Origin: an uncultured Fibrobacter sp.
GTDB lineage: Bacteria > Fibrobacterota > Fibrobacteria > Fibrobacterales > Fibrobacteraceae
Assembly: GCA_934700345.1 (NCBI GenBank)
Contig: CAKUXP010000031.1
Span: 1-26,184, forward strand
Reading direction: 5' to 3'
DNA length: 26,184 nt
Shown here: positions 1-6,573 of the stretch, piece by piece
Layout: every line of letters begins with the position of its first letter
How positions within the stretch are numbered: the stretch's first letter is position 1
Notes under the pieces: model-generated
Databases searched by the model: none
What the model was told of the DNA's origin: nothing
What the model saw: the letters and a program-made list of their open reading frames with translations, nothing else
Program-made: the position numbers and the translations under genes

Positions 1-79
1 GCGCCTCGCTTTTTTTTTCGCAAAATATAGCAACGCATTGCGAATTTTTCAATATTATTTAGGGATAAATTCTTAATGC

Positions 80-107
80 AAAGGATACCCATTTTTAGGT
101 ATCCTTT
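80..107. terminator. Hairpin, possible (bidirectional) terminator
   Basis: A perfect 10-bp inverted repeat (AAAGGATACC / GGTATCCTTT) encloses an 8-base loop. The arms end in A and T runs, so the structure gives a short T-tract on either strand. It lies 24 bases past the stop of the minus-strand gene ending at 131 and could end that transcript, or a plus-strand transcript entering from the left. The T-tract is short (3-4 bases), so termination strength is uncertain. The rest of 1-130 shows a T9 run at 10-18 and no gene. Confidence 0.55.
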
Positions 108-130
108 TGACACTTAAGCCGGAAATTTGA

Positions 131-877
131 TTACCGGAAGTTCAAAATTCCCAACGCCCGTTCGATGGTCTCCCTGTCTATTCCGAAAATTTCGTGCAGG
201 CGTTCCACGCGATTCGACGGGTGAATTTGTTCCAAATGCGAACCGTTTTTGTCGCGGACGAGAAGGTTCCCCTTTTGAAAATAATACTGGATTCCCTTTT
301 CCCGGTCGAGCTTGTTCAAAACGGGATAGGTCATCATTTCTCGATTAAAGGATTCGCTCCAATGCTTTTGAAACTCCTGCGGGGAAACTCCCCGGATGTC
401 GAATTCGAATCGGAGCTTGAGCGGCCCTTTGAAGGAACCCGTGAAAAGCCCGAGGACGCCGTTTTCGAAGTCGAGGCGCACCGCGTTGGGAACCAGCGGA
501 AAAAAGGCCTGAGACTTTTTGAAAGGAATCGCTTCCGGAATTTTCAGCGGTTCGAAAATCAGGTATCCCGGATCCAGTAAAAAGTTTTCGCTGTCGATGG
601 GTAACAGTAGGGCGCAGTGGATATTCTTTTCGATGCGCTTGTCGCCCATCAGAAGTTTCGGTGCGTATCCCATGTGGCGGAGTTCCTGGTAAAGGTGCCA
701 TGTCAGACTGAAACATGTTCCGCCGCCCATCCAGGAGTCCAGATTGTTTTCATAGCTGTCGTCGAGCTTTCGGGCGTTGTCCGCGTTTCCCGCTTGGGCG
801 TAGCGGATGATCTTTGTCAGGTTTTCGTAGGTGACGTGCGAAATGCGTTCGCAGAGGTCCAGAATTTCTTGCTGCAT
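131..877 (-). CDS. Arylamine N-acetyltransferase-fold protein
   Basis: A 248-residue cytoplasmic protein with the sequence pattern of the NAT/transglutaminase-like cysteine enzymes. A GGGTC motif puts a cysteine at residue 55, followed by His87 (NIHCALLL) and Asp102 (LLDPGY). The His-Asp spacing of 15 equals that of classical NATs (Cys69-His107-Asp122 in Salmonella), and the Cys-His spacing is similar (32 against 38), so a complete Cys-His-Asp triad is likely. NATs transfer acetyl groups from acetyl-CoA to arylamines or hydrazines; related family members make amide bonds in natural products. The substrate cannot be read from sequence. The start lies 15 bases after the stop of the NYN gene, with no clear ribosome binding site, suggesting coupled translation. 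Family call is good; precise activity is not. Confidence 0.75.
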   Translation of the reverse strand: MQQEILDLCERISHVTYENLTKIIRYAQAGNADNARKLDDSYENNLDSWMGGGTCFSLTWHLYQELRHMGYAPKLLMGDKRIEKNIHCALLLPIDSENFLLDPGYLIFEPLKIPEAIPFKKSQAFFPLVPNAVRLDFENGVLGLFTGSFKGPLKLRFEFDIRGVSPQEFQKHWSESFNREMMTYPVLNKLDREKGIQYYFQKGNLLVRDKNGSHLEQIHPSNRVERLHEIFGIDRETIERALGILNFR

Positions 878-892
878 CGTGAAAAACTATGG

Positions 893-1606
893 CTATTTCT
901 TGTTTTTGAAAAATACCTGTCCCTTGGAATTCTTGCGCTCTCCGAAGTATTCCGTGGCGCGAATCAGCTGCGCCCATTTTGTATAGCCGAAGCTTCGCGG
1001 ACTCAGACGGACCAGCTGGTTTATCTGTTGCGAAATTGCGGAAGCTTCCGCCCAGCCGTCGTCATCGGATTTTTCGTTGATCGCTTCGCGGATTGCCTTC
1101 ATGATTTTTGTGTTTCCTCGGAGTTTGTTCTTGTCGATTTTCTCGATGGTGCTCGTGGAGTCGTCGCTTTCTGTCGGTTTTTTAAACTTGTCGATGTAGG
1201 TGAACGTGTTGCAGGAGTCGATAAATGGCTGAGGCGTTTTTTCTTCTCCGAACCCGATGACCTGTTTGGACTTTGCCCGAAGCTTCATCGCTAGAGGCGT
1301 AAAGTCGCTGTCGCTGCTGACGATGGCGAACAGATCGACATTTTCCGTGAAGAGAATTTCCATTGCGTCGATGGTCATTGCCAAGTCGGTGGCGTTTTTT
1401 CCCCGTGTGTAGGGAAACTGCTGGACGGGCTGGATGGCGAAAGGATGCAAAACCTCTTCCCAGGGATTCGAGCCTTTCCAGTTGCCGTAGGCGCGCCGTA
1501 TATTGGTTTCTCCGTATTTGGAAAGTTCTTCCATAATGCCGTAGATGGCGTCTGCCTTGGCATTGTCGCAATCGATAATCAGGGCGATTTTGTTTTCTGA
1601 GTTCAT
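893..1606 (-). CDS. NYN-domain (LabA/DUF88-type) putative RNase with C-terminal LOTUS-like region
   Basis: A 237-residue protein. The N-terminal half (about 5-150) is a NYN/PIN-fold domain of the LabA/DUF88 type. Acidic positions expected to bind metal are visible: Asp12 and Asp14 in IIDCDN, Asp74 in KNATDLAM, Asp80, and the SSDSDF motif at 97-102. After a charged linker, residues about 165-235 resemble an OST-HTH/LOTUS RNA-binding domain, the usual partner of this NYN subfamily. Known family members are putative ribonucleases, but the target RNA is unknown. The gene sits 73 bases after mnmE and 15 bases before a NAT-fold gene. There is no obvious Shine-Dalgarno sequence before the ATG. Confidence 0.85.
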   Translation of the reverse strand: MNSENKIALIIDCDNAKADAIYGIMEELSKYGETNIRRAYGNWKGSNPWEEVLHPFAIQPVQQFPYTRGKNATDLAMTIDAMEILFTENVDLFAIVSSDSDFTPLAMKLRAKSKQVIGFGEEKTPQPFIDSCNTFTYIDKFKKPTESDDSTSTIEKIDKNKLRGNTKIMKAIREAINEKSDDDGWAEASAISQQINQLVRLSPRSFGYTKWAQLIRATEYFGERKNSKGQVFFKNKK

Positions 1607-1679
1607 AGGGATATGGGATTTAGGGCGTGAAACAATTTGAATGTTCTTGACTTTTGGCGTTCATGCGGATTTCTGAACT

Positions 1680-3029
1680 TTACTTTCCGATGCAAAAGCC
1701 GTTGAAAATTGCCTGTAATACGTCTTCGCTTGAAATTTCGCCGGTGATGGATGCTAGGGAATTTAGGACCGTGCGCATTTCGAAGGCGATGAGTTCTACC
1801 GCGGGATTTGTTTCTATCAGGTCCTGGATTCGCACGAGACCGTTGTCCGCTTCGCGGAGCGCAGCGCATTCGCGTTCGTTTGTAATCCAGTATTCGTCGC
1901 CGCTTTCGCCTTGCGGAAAAAGCGTTTCGTTCAGTTTTTCCTTGAACGCGGAAAGTCCGTAGCCGGACCTTGCCGAAACGTTAATTTGCGCGCAATTTTT
2001 CCCGTCGGTAGAATTTTCGCAAGAAATCAGATCCGACTTCGAAAGAACCACCCAGTGTTTTTTTCCTTTCGCTTCGGCGATTTGCCTTTGGGCCTTTTCG
2101 GAATGAAGCGTTGTGGCATCGACGAGGCAAATGGCTAGGTCGGCGGATTCTACCGCGGATTCACTTTGGGCCATGGAGCGTCTGTCCAGTTCGCCCTGCG
2201 GGGTTTCGGAAATGCCTGCGGTATCGACTAGCGTGATGTCTCCGGCGGGAAGCGCAAGCGAAACCTCGATAAAGTCCCGGGTCGTCCCCGGAATGTTGCT
2301 TACGAGTACGCGGTCTTCTTCGAGAAGAGCGTTTAGCAGGCTGGACTTTCCGGCGTTTGGCGCTCCATAGAGAACGATTCGCGGTTTGCGGTTAAGCGCT
2401 CCGGAATTCCTAAAGTGCCTGATTAGGTTCTGGATGCGCTGCCGAATTTCGTCAAGGCGTTCTTTCCAGCCGCCTATATTCGGGTTGGCTTCCTCTTCGA
2501 CAAAGTCAACGTCCAGCTCGATTCTTGCGGAGAGATCCTTTAACTTGCCTGCAAGCTCGCGGATTTCCCTCGAAAATTTTCCCGAAAGAAGCTTGTGCGC
2601 GTTTTCAATGCCGACAAGCGTTTGCCCGTGAATGATGTCGGCGACGGATTCCGCCTGCACCAGGTCCATTTTGCCATTCAGGAAGGCTCGCCTGGTAAAT
2701 TCCCCGCGATAGGCGATGCGGACGTTTGGAATTTCGCACATCGAACCGATAAGGCTCCGGACGATCAGCGGGTTTCCGTGTGGGAAAAGTTCCAGGGAAT
2801 CTTCGCCTGTGTAGGAATTCGGGCCTGCGTAAAAGATGAAGACGAGCGAATCGATATGCTTTCCTGTCTGTGGATGACGGACCGTTGAAAGCGTCGCCAT
2901 GCGCGGCGTCGGGTTTTCGGCTGTGAACATTCTTTTCAGGATGGTGCGGGTGTCCGGTCCGCTGACACGGATAACGGCCAGTGCGGATGTGCCGTTCGGG
3001 CTGGCAGGGGCTACGATTGTCTGTTCCAC
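1680..3029 (-). CDS. mnmE: tRNA uridine-5-carboxymethylaminomethyl(34) synthesis GTPase MnmE
   Basis: A 449-residue full-length MnmE. With MnmG it modifies the wobble uridine U34 of several tRNAs, using GTP hydrolysis and a formyl-folate cofactor. The N-terminal folate-binding domain begins with EQTIVAPASPNG and carries the HGNP-type motif. The inserted G domain shows the P-loop GAPNAGKS at 222-229, PGTTRDF (247-253), DTAG (269-272) and SKSD (330-333; serine replaces the usual Asn of NKxD). The C-terminal CIGK, whose Cys is required for activity in the family, is intact at 446-449. The start is GTG, chosen because it gives the conserved N terminus. No ribosome binding site precedes it, but a TATATT hexamer lies 6 bases upstream. 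mnmG is not in the window. Confidence 0.97.
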   Translation of the reverse strand: MEQTIVAPASPNGTSALAVIRVSGPDTRTILKRMFTAENPTPRMATLSTVRHPQTGKHIDSLVFIFYAGPNSYTGEDSLELFPHGNPLIVRSLIGSMCEIPNVRIAYRGEFTRRAFLNGKMDLVQAESVADIIHGQTLVGIENAHKLLSGKFSREIRELAGKLKDLSARIELDVDFVEEEANPNIGGWKERLDEIRQRIQNLIRHFRNSGALNRKPRIVLYGAPNAGKSSLLNALLEEDRVLVSNIPGTTRDFIEVSLALPAGDITLVDTAGISETPQGELDRRSMAQSESAVESADLAICLVDATTLHSEKAQRQIAEAKGKKHWVVLSKSDLISCENSTDGKNCAQINVSARSGYGLSAFKEKLNETLFPQGESGDEYWITNERECAALREADNGLVRIQDLIETNPAVELIAFEMRTVLNSLASITGEISSEDVLQAIFNGFCIGK

Positions 3030-3035
3030 AATGGA

Positions 3036-3041
3036 AATATA
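3036..3041 (-). promoter_or_regulatory. Possible -10 element giving a leaderless mnmE message
   Basis: On the minus strand a TATATT hexamer ends 6 bases before the GTG start of mnmE. If it is a sigma-70 type -10 element, transcription would begin at or next to the start codon. This fits the lack of a Shine-Dalgarno sequence there. No convincing -35 was found. Confidence 0.35.
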
Positions 3042-3118
3042 GCTTTTCGGCGTAAGCGGAATCCGGTTTGCGGGAAGCCTGCATCCCTTGTTCCTTTTTT
3101 GGATTTTTTTGAGATTTT

Positions 3119-3148
3119 TTGATTTTTGGTATTCGATTTACCTATTTT
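3119..3148 (+). promoter_or_regulatory. Possible promoter for rnr
   Basis: In the T-rich 138-base region between the divergent mnmE and rnr genes, TTGATT (3119-3124) and TATTTT (3143-3148) are 18 bases apart and end about 20 bases before the rnr start. This is a plausible but low-specificity match, because the surrounding sequence is strongly T-rich. Confidence 0.3.
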
Positions 3149-3167
3149 CTAGACAGATAGGAGATAT

Positions 3168-5507
3168 ATGATGCAAAATTTGCCCACAAAAGAACAGATT
3201 GTCGCCGTGGTTCGCGACGAGCCGATGGTCGGTAGCCAGCTCCGCCGATCGATGGGCATTTCAAAACACAATAAATTGGCTTTTAAGCAACTTCTCGCCG
3301 AAATGGTCAGCGAAGGAACGCTCGCCCGGACAAGCAACAAGGAATATACGCCAGGAAAGAGCGAGGTCGAAACTCTCGATTCGGATAGAAAGGATAACCG
3401 CCGTCCGGCGGCGACAAGCCGTCGCAAGGCGACGTTTGACGATGACGAAAGCCGCGTTCACCGCGGAGTCTTGAACCCGGACGGAAAGGACTGGTGGAAA
3501 GTCACCGATTCCGCTTCGGGAAAAGTTTATGAAATGGCGCACCGCAGCAAGGCGCCCGGCAAGGACGGCGATACGATTGCGTTTACGCTTTATCCGCATC
3601 CGAAACTAAAGCATTCGATGCTTGCGAAACTCGACCGCTCGTCAATGGAAGGCGAACTTTCCTGGAATGCGGTCAAAACGCAGTTTATGAAGGACGCTTC
3701 GCTTCCATCGGACTTTTCCGATTCCATTATGGAATTTGTGAACAAGCAGGAAGAACCGTCGGAAAAGGATTTGGTCGATGGGCGGATCGATTTGCGAAAG
3801 ACTTATATCCTGTGTATCGACCCGGATGGAGCGATGGACCATGACGATGCGATTTCGGTCGAAAAGCGTCCCGATGGGGGATTTCACCTAGGCGTGCACA
3901 TTGCGGACGTGAGCCACTACGTGCCCGAAGGCTCCGAGCTTGACGACGAAGCTCTTACACGCAGCTTTACGCAGTATCTGCCGTGGACCGCCGTGCCGAT
4001 GCTTCCCGATAGACTTTCTAGCGACCTGTGTTCCCTGCACCAGGGCGTTGACCGTCTAGCGTTCAGCTGCCTTATGGAACTCGACGCGAACGCAGATGTC
4101 GAAAGCTTTGAATTCAAGAAGACCCTTGTGAACATCACTGCGGGTATTACCTATGGCGAAGCGGTGAAACGCTTAGAAAACGGCGATGAACACGTGAAAG
4201 TCTTGCAGGATGTCGCGGACTTGCTCAGGGCGAACCGCAGAAAAACGGGAATCCTGGAACTCGGCAGTACGGAGCTTTGCTGCAAGTTCGACGAGAACGG
4301 CGAACCGGAAAAAATCGTGCCTCGCGAAGAGAACGAGTCGGATCATTGGATCGAAGAATGCATGCTGATAGCGAACCAGTGCTGTGCCAAGGAGCTGGAA
4401 CGTCGGCAATTGCAGGGTGTTTTCCGCGTTCACGAAGCTCCCGATACGAAGGATATCATGGAACTGTATTACCTGATGCCCGACCTGTTCAAGGACAGCC
4501 CGATTTCACTTCGGGAACTGGGAAAGCCTCGCCGTGGCGATACGAATCTGAACCCGGAAATCTTCAAGCTTTACCAGCACTTGATTGCGCGGGCGAAAGG
4601 CGATGATGAAATTATCATGCGGATTTTGCGCAGTATGCAGAAGGCGCATTACGATAGCAACTGCTTTGGTCATTTTGCCTTGAACTGGCAGGACTATGCG
4701 CACTTTACGAGCCCGATCCGCCGCTATGCGGATTTGTGGTGTCACCGGGAACTTTCGCGCAAGACACGGGAGGAAACCGATGCGAAGCGCGCCTGGGACG
4801 TGGTGTCGGTCTGTTCCGAAATTTCGGCGAACGAGGTGAAGAACCAGAAAACGGAACGCATGTCGCTCAAGGTCTGTGCAACCTGGCTCTTGCGGAAGCA
4901 CCTCGGCGAGGAATTCGATGCAACGGTGACAGGCGTCCAGGAGTGGGGTATCTATGTCGGCGTCGATGATCCGCAGGCGGAAGGGCTTGTGCGTTTTCGG
5001 GATATCGCCGGTTCCGATTACTATATCTTTAATCCGGACAAGGGCGTTGTCTATGGAAAGCGTAGCGGGAAAACCTTTGCGCGCGGCGACAAGGTTCGGG
5101 TCCGTCTGCTCCGCACGAATCCGGTTCGCGGGGAAGCGGACTTTGCTATCCTTTCCAAAATTTCCGACGGCAGGCTCGGCAAGATGAAGGAAAAATCCCG
5201 CGATGAAGTCGCCGAAGAACTCGGGCTTGTCTCGCAGCCGGATGAAAGCGAACTTTCAAGCCTTCGCCCGAGTGAACGGCGGAAAGTCCGCGAATCCTAT
5301 GGCGGAGACCGCAAGGCGAACAGGCGGAAAACGGATCGGTCCGCGAGTGCGGACTACGGTCGGAGTCGCGGACGCTCGTCGGAATCAGAAGGTCGTTTCG
5401 GAAATAAAACGCGCCGCTCGGGGAAGGCTTTCGGTCGAAAGAAGAAGACGGGAAGCTTTGGCAATTCCCGGCGGGATTCCGGTCGGATCCATTCGAAAAA
5501 ACGCTGA
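3168..5507 (+). CDS. rnr: Ribonuclease R (RNB-family 3'-5' exoribonuclease), one cold-shock domain apparently missing
   Basis: A 779-residue RNase II/R family exonuclease that degrades structured RNA 3' to 5'. Visible parts in order: a winged-helix-like N terminus (about 5-60), a basic linker, one OB/cold-shock-like domain (about 95-160), the RNB catalytic domain (about 205-570), an S1 domain (about 580-665), and a Lys/Arg/Ser-rich tail (about 666-779). The metal-binding aspartates are D218, D224, D226 and D227 in the IDPDGAMDHDDA motif, equivalent to D272/D278/D280/D281 of E. coli RNase R. The typical FTSPIRRYADL motif is present near the RNB end. An AGGAG at 3158-3162 precedes two adjacent ATGs (3168 and 3171); either could be used. 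The next gene starts 3 bases after the stop. Confidence 0.95.
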   Translation: MMQNLPTKEQIVAVVRDEPMVGSQLRRSMGISKHNKLAFKQLLAEMVSEGTLARTSNKEYTPGKSEVETLDSDRKDNRRPAATSRRKATFDDDESRVHRGVLNPDGKDWWKVTDSASGKVYEMAHRSKAPGKDGDTIAFTLYPHPKLKHSMLAKLDRSSMEGELSWNAVKTQFMKDASLPSDFSDSIMEFVNKQEEPSEKDLVDGRIDLRKTYILCIDPDGAMDHDDAISVEKRPDGGFHLGVHIADVSHYVPEGSELDDEALTRSFTQYLPWTAVPMLPDRLSSDLCSLHQGVDRLAFSCLMELDANADVESFEFKKTLVNITAGITYGEAVKRLENGDEHVKVLQDVADLLRANRRKTGILELGSTELCCKFDENGEPEKIVPREENESDHWIEECMLIANQCCAKELERRQLQGVFRVHEAPDTKDIMELYYLMPDLFKDSPISLRELGKPRRGDTNLNPEIFKLYQHLIARAKGDDEIIMRILRSMQKAHYDSNCFGHFALNWQDYAHFTSPIRRYADLWCHRELSRKTREETDAKRAWDVVSVCSEISANEVKNQKTERMSLKVCATWLLRKHLGEEFDATVTGVQEWGIYVGVDDPQAEGLVRFRDIAGSDYYIFNPDKGVVYGKRSGKTFARGDKVRVRLLRTNPVRGEADFAILSKISDGRLGKMKEKSRDEVAEELGLVSQPDESELSSLRPSERRKVRESYGGDRKANRRKTDRSASADYGRSRGRSSESEGRFGNKTRRSGKAFGRKKKTGSFGNSRRDSGRIHSKKR

Positions 5508-5510
5508 CCG

Positions 5511-6392
5511 ATGCCGGAACAGAAAGTAATACCTCTGCGGAAGATTCTCTACGCCTCGTACCAGACGGGAGAATCGTTGCCGGGATATGTGCGTTATGCC
5601 TTGGATGGGCTTTGCCGAACAGGGTTTTCGGTTGTCTATCTCACCAATGAACGCGATTTGGACGCATCGTCCCATGCTTTTTTGAATTCCAACCGGATCG
5701 AGCTTTTCTTTACCGAAAACCGCGGCTATGACTTTGGAATGTGGAAACGCTATATCCAATATACGGCGAAGTTCCGTCGCGAGGAATGGGAAAGGCTCGT
5801 TCTGGTGAACGATTCCATTGTCTATTTCCAGAACCGTTTTCTCGCCTTTTTCAATGCGGCGGAAGAAAATCCGGCGGATGTCGTGTCGCTTACGGAAAAC
5901 GACGAGTTTGCGCCTCACCTGCAGTCGTTTTTTCTGTATTTCAAGGCACCGGCCATTTCGCCTTTTTGCCAACGGCTTCTCGACGAGCCCGAAGGCCTGG
6001 ATTTTTACGACACGGTCAAGCGGCAGGAAGTTGGGACCAGCGTCTTTTTGCGCGAACGGGGATTTTCCCTCGCGGCGCTCTTTCACACCCAAGGGCCCGT
6101 ACTTTTTTCCTATGCGGAACTCATCCAAAAACAATGCGGATTTGTAAAGCGTAAGCTTCTGGAAGGCAGATGGACCCGGTCGGATGTCTTCTATTTCTTT
6201 GACCAAGACGCCCGGGAAGCGCTCCGGACGGACTACGTCGAACACATCCAAAAGTTCGGTTCGCCGGACAGCGACTTTGACCCGAAATGGCTTCTGGGCT
6301 TCAAAAAATCCTTCGGAATGGCCCTGTTTCAAAAATTCCGGTTTGCCCTCTACCGGCTTCTGTGGCAAATCCGGCGGGGGAAAGTAGTATAA
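5511..6392 (+). CDS. RgpF-like (rhamnan synthesis F family) polysaccharide biosynthesis protein
   Basis: A 293-residue protein that resembles the RgpF/rhamnan-synthesis-F family found in rhamnose-containing cell-wall and O-antigen clusters. Supporting motifs are ENRGYDFGMW (69-78, like the family's N-x-G-x-D pattern), LVNDSIVYF (98-106) and SLTENDEF...HLQSFFLYF (127-144). No signal peptide or membrane segment is seen, so it probably acts on the cytoplasmic face. The ATG is 3 bases after the rnr stop, so the two genes are very likely cotranscribed. No other glycan-synthesis gene is nearby, which is unusual for this family. The acceptor and sugar cannot be predicted. Confidence 0.7.
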   Translation: MPEQKVIPLRKILYASYQTGESLPGYVRYALDGLCRTGFSVVYLTNERDLDASSHAFLNSNRIELFFTENRGYDFGMWKRYIQYTAKFRREEWERLVLVNDSIVYFQNRFLAFFNAAEENPADVVSLTENDEFAPHLQSFFLYFKAPAISPFCQRLLDEPEGLDFYDTVKRQEVGTSVFLRERGFSLAALFHTQGPVLFSYAELIQKQCGFVKRKLLEGRWTRSDVFYFFDQDAREALRTDYVEHIQKFGSPDSDFDPKWLLGFKKSFGMALFQKFRFALYRLLWQIRRGKVV

Positions 6393-6423
6393 GCCACCTC
6401 CGGCAAAGCAAATTCAAGATTTC

Positions 6424-6442
6424 ACAGGGAAACACCTGTTTT
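6424..6442 (+). terminator. Weak putative terminator after the rnr unit
   Basis: A 5-bp stem (ACAGG / CCTGT) with a 6-base loop is followed by TTTT. It lies 32 bases past the stop of the RgpF-like gene and before the separately promoted islet. The stem is short, so this is tentative. Confidence 0.35.
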
Positions 6443-6504
6443 ATACAAAAAAGCGCATTTGATCGCAATTTTATATTTTTGCATAGAGATAGTGTGCGAA
6501 AATA

Positions 6505-6534
6505 TTGTTTTTTTTTACTTTTAGAAAGTATATT
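6505..6534 (+). promoter_or_regulatory. Possible promoter for the S8/lipoprotein unit
   Basis: TTGTTT (6505-6510) and TATATT (6529-6534) are separated by 18 bases in the 181-base AT-rich region before the S8 peptidase gene. The -10 match is good. The T-rich context makes chance matches likely. Confidence 0.4.
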
Positions 6535-6573
6535 TAATTTTTAGCTTTAATCTTTTTCCTTGTGGAGGACATT

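Noticed and set aside
617..1294. A 225-codon plus-strand open frame
   Set aside because: It is antisense to the NYN and NAT-fold genes and shows no domain or ribosome binding site.
5385..6368. A 327-codon open frame on the minus strand
   Set aside because: It lies antisense to the RgpF-like gene and the end of rnr, has no recognisable motif, and its composition is that of a mirrored coding frame.
6562..6573. GTG start four codons upstream in the S8 gene
   Set aside because: That codon is part of the ribosome binding site region (GGAGG at 6564-6568) that serves the ATG at 6574.
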